A stretch of 64,000 nucleotides of DNA from Aurantiacibacter zhengii (GCF_003584125.1 NZ_QXFL01000002.1:434001-498000); one strand, 5' to 3'. Numbered from the stretch's first letter, positions 38,492 to 47,831 are shown. A program made the numbers and translations. The notes: generated by a model not told the origin, from the sequence alone.

Positions 38492-40254
38492 CAGTCCACG
38501 TCCCCTACAAGCGGGCGAAGGTCGGTCAGGTCGATATCGCGGTCGGCATCGGGCAGTACGCCCAGTTGCGGGCCGATCCGCGGGACGAGGCGGCCCACGA
38601 TGGGCGCAGCGTTCCAGGCGGCCGTGCGCTGGTAGGAGCTGGCGACAGTGCCCTTCGGCTCGTCCAGCATCACGATGACCACATAACGCGGGCTATCCAT
38701 CGGGAAAGCTGCGGCAAAGGTGGAAACGAGCGAGGTCGTGCGATAGCCGCCCGCGCCCGGCTTTTCCGCGCTGCCGGTCTTCCCGCCCACGCGGAAACCC
38801 GGCGCATTGGCGTTCCGGCCCGTGCCATAGACTGCGATCATGCGCAGCAACTGGTTCATGCGCGCGCTGGTGCTGGCCTTGAATACGCGGCGCCCGCGCG
38901 GGGCCTGCCCTGGCGCAATGCGGTGGAGCGTGGCGGGGCGCCAGATGCCGCCGTTCACCATCGCTGCATAGGCAGAGGCGAGGTGCAGCGGCGTCACCGC
39001 GATGCCGTGGCCATAACCCACGGTGATGCCGCGGATCGGCGCCCACTCCCCCGATTGCCAGATCGGAAAACCACGGGCGGGCAGCTCGATATAGGGCCGC
39101 TCGTTCATGCCGAGGTCCACCATGTACTTGCGCAGCGTAGCCGCGCCCATCTCGTCGACGATATGGCCGGTCACGATGTTGGAGGAGTGGATCAGCATCT
39201 CGGGCGTGTTCAGCGTCGCGCCGAGCGGGTGCGAATCGCGGATGGTCCGGCGCTGCACCTGGTAAGGGGTCGCACCGTAACGGCGCGAGAGATCGGTGAT
39301 GGAGCCACTATCGATGGCGGCGGCCACGGTCAGCGGCTTGAACGTGCTGCCCAGTTCGTAGACCTGGTTGGTCACGCGGTTGAACGCGGGCGCAGTTATG
39401 CCCCGGTCGTATTGTTCCTGCGTCACCTTTACATCTGACGATTTAACGTCATTGGGATCGAATTCGGGCAGGCTGGCCAGCGCCAGCACTTCGCCGCTGT
39501 CAACGTCCAGCACGATGCCTGCCGCGCCCACGGCGTCCACCGCCAGCATGCCGCTGCGCAGTTCGTCTTCCAGTGCGCCCTGCACGCGGGTATCGATGGA
39601 AAGAGCCACCGGCTCCGCGCGGCGTGCGGGGTCCATCAGCTGCTCGTCCAGCACCGATTCCATGCCAACGCGGCCATGACCATCTGCCGCGACATAGCCC
39701 AGCACGTGCGCGGCCAGCGAACCTTGCGGATAGTGGCGATCGGTTTCTCGCGGCAATTCCAGCGCCAGCTCCCCAATGGCGATCACGCGGTTGGCATCTT
39801 CCGGCAGCACGCGGCGGCGCAGGTATCCGGCGCGGCCCGAACGCAGTTGCTGGGTCAGTTCGTGCTGATCGAGATCCGGGAAGATGGCCTTGAGTTCGCG
39901 GGCCACTTCTTCGGGCGATTTCACCAGCGGCGGACCACCATCGCCGCCTTCGTTCATCGCGGCTGGGTTGAACCACAGCGCATAGGCGGGAAATGCGCGG
40001 GCAAGCGGCACGCCATTGCGGTCCGTGATCTCTCCACGCGGGGGCAGCAGGGCATCGGCCATCGAACGCTGCGTGGGACCAGGCTCTACCGTGCCGATCC
40101 ACGTGATCCGCACCAGTGCAGCCGCCGCCACGAGCACGAAGGCCAGCGCGATCAGCAGCAGACGCAAACGCGCAACCAGCAGGGCGCGGCGACGATGATC
40201 GACGCGCCCCGCCTGGCCAGTAATGATCGTGTGCGGGGCTGCGTACGCGGTCAC
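38491..40254 (-). CDS. ftsI: Septal peptidoglycan transpeptidase FtsI (PBP3)
   Basis: Class B penicillin-binding protein of 587 residues. One transmembrane helix (about 30-50) is followed by a pedestal domain with RGEITDRNG, then the transpeptidase domain. The three active-site motifs are intact: STFK (303-306), SSN (357-359) and KTG (492-494). It starts with GTG, overlapping the ftsL stop by 4 nt (GTGA). Its partner FtsW is encoded about 5 kb downstream in the same cluster. Confidence 0.96.
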   Translation of the reverse strand: MTAYAAPHTIITGQAGRVDHRRRALLVARLRLLLIALAFVLVAAAALVRITWIGTVEPGPTQRSMADALLPPRGEITDRNGVPLARAFPAYALWFNPAAMNEGGDGGPPLVKSPEEVARELKAIFPDLDQHELTQQLRSGRAGYLRRRVLPEDANRVIAIGELALELPRETDRHYPQGSLAAHVLGYVAADGHGRVGMESVLDEQLMDPARRAEPVALSIDTRVQGALEDELRSGMLAVDAVGAAGIVLDVDSGEVLALASLPEFDPNDVKSSDVKVTQEQYDRGITAPAFNRVTNQVYELGSTFKPLTVAAAIDSGSITDLSRRYGATPYQVQRRTIRDSHPLGATLNTPEMLIHSSNIVTGHIVDEMGAATLRKYMVDLGMNERPYIELPARGFPIWQSGEWAPIRGITVGYGHGIAVTPLHLASAYAAMVNGGIWRPATLHRIAPGQAPRGRRVFKASTSARMNQLLRMIAVYGTGRNANAPGFRVGGKTGSAEKPGAGGYRTTSLVSTFAAAFPMDSPRYVVIVMLDEPKGTVASSYQRTAAWNAAPIVGRLVPRIGPQLGVLPDADRDIDLTDLRPLVGDVD

Positions 40255-40796
40255 GGAGCGGCGTTCCCCGCGATGGCGAAGCTGGCACCCCGGGCGACGT
40301 CTGCCGCCCCGGCGATGGGCACACGCAGCGGGCCGGGGGCAATGGCCACAGCCAGGTGTCCGCCGGAGGGTTCGTCGCCTGCCAGCACGCGCTCGTCCAC
40401 CGGCTTACCGGTCAGCGGCGAGACCAGCTTGGGAAATTCCGCGATATCCTCGCCCGAGGTCATGCCTGCAAGCCGGATCGGTGCGGGGGCATCGGCGGTG
40501 CGCGGGCTGCCGAAGCTGGCGAGCTGCATGGGGCCATCGATGAACTGCTCCGCGCGCGGCGCCTCGAAACCGAAATCGATCCGGTTCCAGGCGGCCAGCT
40601 GGACCTGGCTGGACCGGGTCAGGAATTCGGTTTCCAGCAGCATGTTCTGGTTTTCAAGGCGAACGATCTGGCGTTCGGCCTGCACCACTTCGGCGTGAAC
40701 GGCATTCACCTTCACGTGCAGCAACGCGTAAAGCACGATGCAGGTGCCGAGCGCGGCGAGCCAGCCGATGCGGCGGATGCGGCGTTGGGGAGTCAT
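40251..40796 (-). CDS. ftsL: FtsL-like bitopic division protein with a long C-terminal tail
   Basis: Short basic cytoplasmic N-terminus, a transmembrane helix at about 11-28, then a coiled-coil stretch (about 30-62, [20 protein letters not shown]). This is the FtsL arrangement and its place between rsmH and ftsI fits. The protein has 181 residues, much longer than E. coli FtsL (121). The extra part is a Pro/Ala/Gly-rich periplasmic tail from about residue 85 with no recognisable domain. The name rests mainly on topology and position because FtsL proteins diverge quickly. Confidence 0.85.
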   Translation of the reverse strand: MTPQRRIRRIGWLAALGTCIVLYALLHVKVNAVHAEVVQAERQIVRLENQNMLLETEFLTRSSQVQLAAWNRIDFGFEAPRAEQFIDGPMQLASFGSPRTADAPAPIRLAGMTSGEDIAEFPKLVSPLTGKPVDERVLAGDEPSGGHLAVAIAPGPLRVPIAGAADVARGASFAIAGNAAP

Positions 40797-41743
40797 GCGA
40801 CGTCCTTTCGGGCAGGTGCTTCGGTACGAATTGCGGCGCGCAGCGTGGACGAGCGCGCCCTGGGGTTGCGGTCGATCTCTGCCTGCGAAGGGCGGATCGC
40901 CTTGGACAAATGCCCGAAGCGCGCGGGGGTATGATCTTGCGCTTCGGGCAGGTAGCGTGAACCGCGGGGGTTCGCATTTGCGGCATCACGCAGAAATTTC
41001 TTCACCATCCGGTCTTCCAGCGAATGGAAGCTGACGACGGCCAGTCGTCCGCCCTCGCCGAGCAGTTGTTCGGCTGCGGCAAGACCCTGTTCCAGTTCGT
41101 CCAGTTCCCTGTTCACGTGGATGCGGATGGCCTGGAAGGTGCGGGTGGCAGGATCCTTCTTGTCGCCGGGACGGTGGCCCAGCGCCTTGCGCACGACAGC
41201 GGCGAGTTCGCCGGTAGTGGCGAGCGGACGCGCGGCGACGATGGCACGGGCAACACGACGCGACTGGCGCTCCTCGCCATACCGGTAGATCACGTCGGCA
41301 ATGTCCGCCTCCTCCGCCTCGTTCACAAAGTCGGCGGCATTGGGGCGGCTCTGGCTCATGGTCATGTCCAGCGGGCCGTTGCTGGAAAAGGCAAAACCGC
41401 GCTCCGGCTGGTCCAGCTGCATCGAGGAAACGCCGATATCCATGGCGATGCCATCGACACGGTCGATGCCGACTTCGGCCATCGCTGCCACCATCTCGGA
41501 AAAGCGGCGCTGGTGCAGCACCAGGCGGGGCGGATCCTCGCGGGTTTCGTCCCACTTGCTGCCGGCCTCGATCGCGTCGGGATCGCGGTCGAAGGCGTGC
41601 ACGGTCGCCCCGCGCTGCAGGATCGCGCGGGTATAGCCGCCGGCACCGAATGTCGCGTCGATGATCACATCGCCGGGCTTGGGGGCGAGAGCCTCGATCA
41701 CTTCGTCCAGCAGGACGGGGACGTGCGGAGCGGGCGCGGTCAT
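40793..41743 (-). CDS. rsmH: 16S rRNA (cytosine-1402-N4) methyltransferase
   Basis: Methylates C1402 in the ribosomal P site. The 316 residues begin with [13 protein letters not shown], and the S-adenosylmethionine loop [14 protein letters not shown] follows near residue 30. Further markers are [14 protein letters not shown] and [10 protein letters not shown]. It is the second gene of the dcw cluster, overlapping mraZ by 4 nt and ftsL by 4 nt. Confidence 0.97.
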   Translation of the reverse strand: MTAPAPHVPVLLDEVIEALAPKPGDVIIDATFGAGGYTRAILQRGATVHAFDRDPDAIEAGSKWDETREDPPRLVLHQRRFSEMVAAMAEVGIDRVDGIAMDIGVSSMQLDQPERGFAFSSNGPLDMTMSQSRPNAADFVNEAEEADIADVIYRYGEERQSRRVARAIVAARPLATTGELAAVVRKALGHRPGDKKDPATRTFQAIRIHVNRELDELEQGLAAAEQLLGEGGRLAVVSFHSLEDRMVKKFLRDAANANPRGSRYLPEAQDHTPARFGHLSKAIRPSQAEIDRNPRARSSTLRAAIRTEAPARKDVA

Positions 41744-42243
41744 TTCCTGCGCCCCTCCGCCTTGGCGCGGGCATCCTCGGCCTCGGCAAGGCACAGCTCG
41801 TACTGGTCTTCCCAGCCGCCGCCCATCTCGCCCAGCCGGTCGAGGTCCCACATCGTCAGGAACTGGCCACCGCCCAGGAAACAGATGTTGTCGCCGATCC
41901 CGCCGACCTTGCAGAAGCGCGGCGGCAGGATGAAGCGGCCGCTCTTGTCGAAAGGCACCTCTGTAAAGGTCCACATCTGTGTGGAGCGCAGGTCGCGGTC
42001 GAAATCGAGGTCGCGGCGCACCGCGTTTTCCTCTTCCTTGTCGAGGATATCCTCGAAATTCTCGGTGCGGCTGGGGCCGAATGCGGTCAGGCAGGGATAC
42101 TTGTGATGCTTGGCGACGCACAGCACGCCTTCATCGCCCAGTTCGGCAAAAACCTTGCGAAACAAGGGAGGCAGCACGAAACGATCCTTTTCGCCGCGAA
42201 GCGAAAAGCCCTGTCCCCTGTATCCTGCCGGCCGCTGCGCCAC
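41740..42243 (-). CDS. mraZ: Transcriptional regulator MraZ
   Basis: First gene of the dcw operon; in other bacteria MraZ binds repeats upstream of itself and regulates the cluster. The 167 residues hold two SpoVT/AbrB-like halves, each with its DxxxR motif: EKDRFVLPP and [10 protein letters not shown]. The start is a GTG at 42243. The upstream 200 nt carry three GGGA repeats spaced 10 nt apart, described separately. Confidence 0.95.
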   Translation of the reverse strand: MAQRPAGYRGQGFSLRGEKDRFVLPPLFRKVFAELGDEGVLCVAKHHKYPCLTAFGPSRTENFEDILDKEEENAVRRDLDFDRDLRSTQMWTFTEVPFDKSGRFILPPRFCKVGGIGDNICFLGGGQFLTMWDLDRLGEMGGGWEDQYELCLAEAEDARAKAEGRRK

Positions 42244-42444
42244 TTGGCCCGTCCCTCAATAAGAATTCCCTGCACCGGACACTTCTTCCCCGCCTCAGGC
42301 CGCGCGATAGCGCGACCCGGTCATCCCACGAGGGGGATGCAGCACGGGCTATGTGTCCGATGGATTCGGGGAATAACGCGCTAGGGCGCGGGATGGAAGG
42401 GGAAATTGCGGGAAATTGTGGGAGAACGCTCTAACTCCCTGTTT
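42244..42444 (-). promoter_or_regulatory. mraZ leader with candidate MraZ operator repeats
   Basis: A 201-nt gap before mraZ. On the plus strand, GGGA occurs at 42400, 42410 and 42420 with near-identical spacers, giving GGGAAATTG-type units at an exact 10-nt period. MraZ boxes elsewhere are TGGGN repeats with 5-nt spacers, the same period. Here they read opposite to mraZ. Between them and the gene lie two hairpins, 42301-42314 and CATCCC/GGGATG at 42322-42339. No convincing -35/-10 pair was found. Confidence 0.45.
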
Positions 42445-43290
42445 CTACTGCCCCGGATTCCCTCCCTTCGCATGGTCAGCGTGATTGTCGGGAGTCGCCA
42501 TTTCTGGCCAATTTGCGGGACTTTCGGGCACCTCCCTGGCCTGCTGCGCGTCAATTCCCGCGTCATCCCCGATTTTCACAAAAACGTGATCGGCAATCCG
42601 CCTCAGGGCATCTTCGGCATGCGCGTGAGGTCCGACGATATCGACAATGGCAGCATCGGCTATCACCAGCGCCCGGCCCTGTCCGATCGCGCAATCCGCG
42701 AGCAGGCCATCGCCGGGAATGGTGCAAAAGCGTGCCTCTCCCGCCTCGCTCAAATGGCCGCGCAGATTTACGGGAATAGGGCCGCCAAGATGTTCGGACA
42801 CCTGCGGGCCGCCTGGCTGGTCGGTGTCGAAATGCATTTCCAGGCCCCAGTGGGCAAGGATGGGAGATAACAGCGCCACATCCTGCGGTCGGCGCCGATC
42901 GCCCAGGTGGAAACGCGATTCGCCCGTCATCATCGGGTCTGCGAACAGCACCAGCCTGCCACCTTCTTGCACCCAGCGATCCAGCGCGACGTTCTCTTCT
43001 GCCGAAAGCCCGCGCGGCTGCGCCATCAGCAGGTACCGGTATGGTGCCAGCGTATCGTCCGAAAGGTAATCGAGCGGCGCGAGGGCGAAGCGTTCTTCCA
43101 GCACAGCGCGCGCCCAGTGCGACGGGGCATCGCCGCCCAGCATTTCATCAAGGCCGGCGGCCTCGCCCCAATAGATCGGCACGGTGCCCATCAACGCCAG
43201 CCGTGGCGGCGCGTCTTCCTGCGCCTGCACCGACGGCACCGCAGCAAGACCGAGCGCCAGGGCCGTGAGGAGACTACTCCAGCGGAGCAT
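42445..43290 (-). CDS. Secreted GldG/DUF4350-like protein
   Basis: A 281-residue protein with a cleavable signal peptide (about 1-24, ending SVQAQE). The body resembles the glutamine-amidotransferase-like domain of GldG/DUF4350 proteins: YLLMAQPRGLSAEENVALDRW is followed by VQEGGRLVLFADPMM. The catalytic cysteine of true amidotransferases is not seen. The ATG at 43290 gives the signal peptide; it lies 17 nt inside the upstream gene. It is the last gene of a cysK-led group and ends 202 nt before mraZ. Function unknown. Confidence 0.65.
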   Translation of the reverse strand: MLRWSSLLTALALGLAAVPSVQAQEDAPPRLALMGTVPIYWGEAAGLDEMLGGDAPSHWARAVLEERFALAPLDYLSDDTLAPYRYLLMAQPRGLSAEENVALDRWVQEGGRLVLFADPMMTGESRFHLGDRRRPQDVALLSPILAHWGLEMHFDTDQPGGPQVSEHLGGPIPVNLRGHLSEAGEARFCTIPGDGLLADCAIGQGRALVIADAAIVDIVGPHAHAEDALRRIADHVFVKIGDDAGIDAQQAREVPESPANWPEMATPDNHADHAKGGNPGQ

Positions 43291-43645
43291 TCTGGGTGAC
43301 GGGCAGTGGCGGCACATCGCCGGTCGGTTGCGCTTCGCCGGACGAAGCGGTGGGCGTGGGACTGGCCGGAAGTTCAGGCACGACGCCCGCATCTGCCAGC
43401 GGATCGCGCGGTCCGGTCGTCTCGCTCGGCTCCACGGTAGGGGCAGCTTCGGGCACGGCATCCGCCTGGGTCTGTTGAGCACGCTCGCTGACAACGTCGG
43501 CAAGGCCGAGCAGCAGCACCATCGCGCCGATGCCGATCAGGCCGATCTGCAGGCGCTGGACACGTTCGGCCCGCGTGCCCGCCAGCGGCGCGGGTTCATC
43601 GACCGGGCTGCGCGGACGCAGCAATTCTCTTGGATCGATTGCCAT
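43274..43645 (-). CDS. Small single-pass membrane protein with a Pro/Thr/Glu-rich tail
   Basis: A protein of 123 residues with a 30-residue polar N-terminus and one transmembrane helix (about 33-50, IGLIGIGAMVLLLGLADVV). A low-complexity tail rich in Pro, Ala, Thr and Glu follows. No family was recognised. It starts 12 nt after cysK and overlaps the next gene by 17 nt, so the three are probably one transcript. Topology suggests a periplasmic tail, but this is inference. Confidence 0.6.
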   Translation of the reverse strand: MAIDPRELLRPRSPVDEPAPLAGTRAERVQRLQIGLIGIGAMVLLLGLADVVSERAQQTQADAVPEAAPTVEPSETTGPRDPLADAGVVPELPASPTPTASSGEAQPTGDVPPLPVTQNAPLE

Positions 43646-43656
43646 GCGAGCCTTCC

Positions 43657-44679
43657 CTAACCCTCCGAAGCTGAACCTAGCCAGTCGAAAACCGGCAGGT
43701 CCTTGGCGCGCAGCCATTCGGCATTGTACAAAGTGGAGAGGTAGCGGAAGCCTGTGTCGCACAGGATCGTCGCCACGCGCGGGTTCTCCACGCCATCTGC
43801 CAGCAACTGTCTGCCCAGTGCGATCGCACCGGCCACGTTGATGCCGCTGGAAAGACCCAGGCACAGACCTTCCTCACGCAGCAGGCGGGCGACCCATTCG
43901 AGGCCTTCCGCGTCGGAAATGCGGAACTGCGTATCCACCGGCGCGCCTTCGAGATTGGCGGTAATGCGGCCCTGCCCGATTCCCTCTGCCACCGAGCTTC
44001 CCTCGGCCTGCAGTTCGCCGTTCTCATAATAGTTGTACAGCGCTGCACCGTGCGGATCGGTAAGGGCGATGCGGATGTTTTCGTCCCGCTCCTTCAGCCC
44101 CAAGCCCACGCCCGCCAGCGTGCCACCGGTACCGACGGCGCAGGTAAAGCCGTGCACCCGGCCTTCCAGTTGCTCCCAGATCTCGGGCGCGGTCCCTTCG
44201 ATATGGGCGCGGCGGTTGGCGACATTGTCAAACTGGTTGGCCCACACCGCGTTCTCGGTCTCTTCGGCAATGCGGCGGCTGGTGTGGACGAAGTGGTTGG
44301 GATCGGCGAACTTGGTGGGTGGCACGGTGACCAGCTGCGCCCCCAGCGCGCGCAACGTGTCCATCTTTTCCTTGGACTGGTTGTCCGGCATCACGATCAC
44401 GGACTTGTAGCCAAGCGCATTGGCCACCAGAGCGATACCGATGCCGGTGTTGCCAGCGGTACCTTCCACCACGGTGCCGCCGGGCTTCAGCTCGCCGCGC
44501 TTTTCCGCGTCACGGATGATCCACAGCGCCGCGCGGTCCTTCACCGATGCGCCGGGATTGGCGAATTCGCACTTGCCCCAGATTTCGCAACCCGCTGCCT
44601 TGCTGGGGCCATCCAGCAGAACAAGCGGCGTGTTGCCGATAAGGTCGAGCGTCTTCGTTTGGACAGGCAAGTTCGTCAT
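43657..44679 (-). CDS. cysK: Cysteine synthase A (O-acetylserine sulfhydrylase)
   Basis: Makes cysteine from O-acetylserine and sulfide, the product of the cysI operon 32 kb away. The 340 residues belong to fold-type II PLP enzymes. The cofactor lysine is Lys47 in NPGASVKDRAA, the substrate loop is EGTAGNTGIG (72-81) and the phosphate loop is GTGGTLAG. It is about 30 residues longer than E. coli CysK, mostly at the C-terminus (RYLSTLYNAEWL onward), as in the CysK-like forms of alphaproteobacteria. A ferredoxin gene lies 63 nt upstream. Confidence 0.93.
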   Translation of the reverse strand: MTNLPVQTKTLDLIGNTPLVLLDGPSKAAGCEIWGKCEFANPGASVKDRAALWIIRDAEKRGELKPGGTVVEGTAGNTGIGIALVANALGYKSVIVMPDNQSKEKMDTLRALGAQLVTVPPTKFADPNHFVHTSRRIAEETENAVWANQFDNVANRRAHIEGTAPEIWEQLEGRVHGFTCAVGTGGTLAGVGLGLKERDENIRIALTDPHGAALYNYYENGELQAEGSSVAEGIGQGRITANLEGAPVDTQFRISDAEGLEWVARLLREEGLCLGLSSGINVAGAIALGRQLLADGVENPRVATILCDTGFRYLSTLYNAEWLRAKDLPVFDWLGSASEG

Positions 44680-44742
44680 GACGACGGAGTTAGGACGCAG
44701 TTGCCCTTAGCGCAACGCGAGAAGCCCTTGCCCGACGTCAAC

Positions 44743-45060
44743 TCAATCTTCTTCGGCGATGGTAACCTTCAGCCCGTCCAGCGCGTCGGTGAAGGGAATC
44801 TGGCACGACAGGCGCGAGTTGTCGTCGCGGTGATCGCTGGAATCGAGCAGGTCGTCCTCGTCCTCGCTCATGCCCGGCAGCTTGTCCTTGAAGGCCGGAT
44901 CGACATGGACATGGCACGTGGCGCACGAACAGCAGCCGCCACACAGCGCCAGCAACTCGTCGAAGCCGTTGTCGCGGATCGCTTCCATCACGGTCAGGCC
45001 GGATGCGACTTCGACAGCAGTTTCTTCGCCGGAACGGTTGGTGACGATAAGCGTGGGCAT
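44743..45060 (-). CDS. [2Fe-2S] ferredoxin (adrenodoxin/FdVI type)
   Basis: A small electron carrier of 105 residues. The cluster ligands follow the C-x5-C-x2-C-x36-C pattern: Cys40, Cys46, Cys49 and Cys86, with two additional cysteines (43, 44) in between. The acidic helix [20 protein letters not shown] is the redox-partner face of adrenodoxin-type ferredoxins. Partners could be a ferredoxin reductase with cytochrome P450 or Fe-S assembly; which is not clear. It is divergent from the alkA-type gene. Confidence 0.92.
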   Translation of the reverse strand: MPTLIVTNRSGEETAVEVASGLTVMEAIRDNGFDELLALCGGCCSCATCHVHVDPAFKDKLPGMSEDEDDLLDSSDHRDDNSRLSCQIPFTDALDGLKVTIAEED

Positions 45061-45131
45061 TCGTAAAATCCTCGTGTTTCCTTGCGACAGGCTGCTAGGC
45101 AACCGGGCCGCACTTGGCAAGAAGGACGAAC

Positions 45132-45749
45132 ATGGGCCTGACCTCGGATCAATTACACCGCAGCCTCGATATCGTTGCTGCCCGCGAACCGGCGATCGCC
45201 CGCGCGCTGGAGATCGCAGGCTATCCCGAACCGCGCATCCGCCGGACCGGTTACAAGACGATGTTGCGCACCATCGTCGGCCAGCAGGTCTCCGTCGCCG
45301 CAGCATCGAGCATGTGGAACAAGCTGGAGGCCGAACTGGGCGCGGACTTCACCCCCGCCGACCTGCTCGAACGCGATTTCGACGCCCTGCGCGCCTGCGG
45401 CTTGTCGCGGCAGAAGCAGGGCTATGTCCGAAGCCTCTGCGAACTTGTTAGCGCGGGCGAGGTCGATTTCGAAAACCTGCCAGCCGACGATGAAGAGGCG
45501 ATTGCGGAACTCACCATGATCAAGGGCATCGGCCGCTGGTCCGCCGAGATCTACCTTCTGTTTGCCGAGGGGCGCCAGGACATCTGGCCGGCAGGGGACC
45601 TCGCGGTGATGGCGGGCATCGGCAAGATCCTGGGCCTGGAGGAACGCCCCGACGAAAAGGCCACGCGCGCGCTGGCCGAACCGTGGCGGCCACATCGCGG
45701 GGCGACGGCGATCTTCACCTGGCACTGTTACGACAATCCGGCGCTTTAG
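45132..45749 (+). CDS. DNA-3-methyladenine glycosylase II (AlkA-type HhH-GPD)
   Basis: Base-excision enzyme for alkylated purines. The 205 residues are the HhH-GPD core only, without the N-terminal domain of E. coli AlkA. The helix-hairpin-helix is at about 127-147 ([16 protein letters not shown]) and the catalytic Asp156 is in WPAGDLAVM. There are no Fe-S cysteines, which excludes Nth and MutY. The ATG at 45132 has AAGGA 6 nt upstream; a longer in-frame start at 45114 is possible. An alternative identity is a methylpurine glycosylase of the Mag1 type. Confidence 0.88.
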   Translation: MGLTSDQLHRSLDIVAAREPAIARALEIAGYPEPRIRRTGYKTMLRTIVGQQVSVAAASSMWNKLEAELGADFTPADLLERDFDALRACGLSRQKQGYVRSLCELVSAGEVDFENLPADDEEAIAELTMIKGIGRWSAEIYLLFAEGRQDIWPAGDLAVMAGIGKILGLEERPDEKATRALAEPWRPHRGATAIFTWHCYDNPAL

Positions 45750-45803
45750 CTTGGCAACACGCCTGCCGGTTCCTACCTCCCAGGCCACACCAAGGGAGAC
45801 ACC

Positions 45804-47762
45804 ATGACCGTCAGCACCGCCGCCACCCGCGTTTCCGACACCCCGCTGATCCCGCGCGATCACCTGTTCGGCAATCCCACCCGTGCGCAGGGAAAAATCA
45901 GCCCGGATGGCAAGTGGGTCAGCTGGATGGCGCCATGGGAAGGCGTGATGAACGTCTTTCTCGCTCCCGCCGACGATCCCGATACTCCCCGCCGCATGAC
46001 GAGTGCGACTGACCGCCCGATCCCGCAGTATTTCTGGGCGCCCGACAGCGGCAGCCTGCTTTACGTGCGCGACAAGGAAGGTGACGAGAACTACCTGCTC
46101 TACAGTGTGCCGGTGGAAGGCGAGGCGAAGGAGCAGTGCCTGACGCCGTTCGAAGATACCCGCATACAGATCTTGGGCGGTTCGGACACGATCAAGGACA
46201 AGATCCTGGTCGGCCTCAACAATCGCGACCCGCGCTTTCACGATGTCCACCTGCTCGATCTCAACACCGGCGATCTTGAACTGGTGTTCGAGAACAACGA
46301 ATGGGCAGGGTTCGAGGCGGACGACAGCCTGACCCTGCGTTGGGCCGTACGGCAGAACGCGGCAGGCGGCACCGACATGCACGAAATCGTGGCTGGCAAG
46401 GTGGCCGACGAACCGCGCGAAACCACCGGCCTTGACGACTCGCTCACCACCGGAATGTCCGGCTACACCACCGATGGCAAAACGCTTTACTGGCTCGACA
46501 GCCGCGGACGAGACACCGCCGCGCTTTATGCCGAGGAGACCGATACGGGCGAACGCACCCTGATTGCAGAGCATGACAAGGCCGACATCGGCAGCACCAT
46601 GCGGCACAAGCAGACCGGCGTGGTACAGGCGTGGAGCGCTACGTACCTGCGCACCGAACACCATGCGATCGACCCCGATATCGGCAAGGCATTCGCCTGG
46701 CTGCGCGAGCAGCTGAGCGGCGATTTCGGCGTCCAGTCCCGCACCGACGACGACCGCCGCTGGCTGGTGTGGAACGACCCGCTCACCGCCCCCATCGCCA
46801 GCTACCTGTTCGACCGGGACGCGATGACGCTGACGAAGTTCTACACCACCTATCCCGAGCTCGAGGGCGCTCCGCTCCAACCGATGCATGCCCGCGAGAT
46901 AAAGGCGCGCGACGGACTGGTGCTGCCCAGCTATCTCACCCTGCCCCCGCAAAGTGACGAGGATGGCGACGGCGTGCCCGATGCACCCGTGCCGATGGTG
47001 CTGGTGGTGCATGGCGGCCCGTGGGCGCGCGATGGCTTCGGCTACAACCGCACGCACCAGTGGCTCGCCAATCGCGGTTACGCAGTGCTTTCGGTCAACT
47101 TCCGAGGCTCCACCGGGTTCGGCAAGGGCTTCATCAGCGCCGGCGACAAGCAGTGGGCTGGCAAGATGCACGACGACCTGCTCGATGCCGTCGACTGGGC
47201 CGTGTCGGAAGGCATTGCCGAGAAAGACAAGGTCGCCATCATGGGCGGCTCCTACGGCGGATATGCCACGCTGGTCGGCCTCGCCTTTACGCCGGAAACG
47301 TTTGCCTGCGGTGTCGATATCGTCGGTCCGTCGAACCTCGAAACGCTGCTGGAAACCATCCCGCCCTACTGGGAGCCGCTGGTGAAGCAGTTCCACGAGC
47401 GCATGGGCGATCCGACCACGCCGGAAGGGGTGGAGTTCCTCAGGTCGATCAGCCCGCTGTACCGCGCGAAGGATATCACCAAGCCGCTGCTGATCGGCCA
47501 GGGCGCGAACGATCCGCGCGTGAAACAGGCCGAGAGCGACCAGATCGTCGAGGCCATGGAACGTGACGGCGTACCCGTCACCTATGTGCTGTTCCCGGAC
47601 GAAGGCCACGGCTTCCACCGCCCGGAAAACAACATCGCCTTCAACGCCGTGGCGGAGAACTTCCTGGCCGAGTGTATCGGTGGCCGGGCCGAACCCGTGG
47701 GAGAGGTGCTGGCCGCATCGACCGCGGATATCCGCAACGGCAGGGAGCACGTCGGCCTGTAG
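45804..47762 (+). CDS. S9 family prolyl oligopeptidase-like serine peptidase
   Basis: An alpha/beta hydrolase peptidase of 652 residues with a seven-bladed propeller-like N-terminal half. The catalytic triad is visible: Ser483 in GGSYGGYATL, Asp570 in GANDPRV and His602 in DEGHGFH. The oxyanion segment is VVHGGPWARDGFG. No signal peptide is present, so it should be cytoplasmic. An odd feature is the short acidic insert DEDGDGVPD just before the hydrolase domain, of the D-x-D-x-D-G calcium-binding kind. It has a good AAGGGAGA ribosome site. Confidence 0.9.
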   Translation: MTVSTAATRVSDTPLIPRDHLFGNPTRAQGKISPDGKWVSWMAPWEGVMNVFLAPADDPDTPRRMTSATDRPIPQYFWAPDSGSLLYVRDKEGDENYLLYSVPVEGEAKEQCLTPFEDTRIQILGGSDTIKDKILVGLNNRDPRFHDVHLLDLNTGDLELVFENNEWAGFEADDSLTLRWAVRQNAAGGTDMHEIVAGKVADEPRETTGLDDSLTTGMSGYTTDGKTLYWLDSRGRDTAALYAEETDTGERTLIAEHDKADIGSTMRHKQTGVVQAWSATYLRTEHHAIDPDIGKAFAWLREQLSGDFGVQSRTDDDRRWLVWNDPLTAPIASYLFDRDAMTLTKFYTTYPELEGAPLQPMHAREIKARDGLVLPSYLTLPPQSDEDGDGVPDAPVPMVLVVHGGPWARDGFGYNRTHQWLANRGYAVLSVNFRGSTGFGKGFISAGDKQWAGKMHDDLLDAVDWAVSEGIAEKDKVAIMGGSYGGYATLVGLAFTPETFACGVDIVGPSNLETLLETIPPYWEPLVKQFHERMGDPTTPEGVEFLRSISPLYRAKDITKPLLIGQGANDPRVKQAESDQIVEAMERDGVPVTYVLFPDEGHGFHRPENNIAFNAVAENFLAECIGGRAEPVGEVLAASTADIRNGREHVGL

Positions 47763-47775
47763 GTTCGGGCTGTAG

Positions 47776-47790
47776 TTGACACGCTTGTCA
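47776..47790 (+). promoter_or_regulatory. Inverted repeat over a -35 element before the SDR pair
   Basis: TTGACACGCTTGTCA is an inverted repeat (TGACA/TGTCA with a 4-nt centre) 42 nt upstream of the first SDR start. It also contains a consensus -35 TTGACA; the matching -10 region is poor. The form is like TetR-family operators such as those of fatty-acid regulators. No TetR gene is in the window. Confidence 0.35.
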
Positions 47791-47831
47791 GCAATGATAG
47801 CGCTTCGCCCTTGATAAGGCGGAGACGCGAG

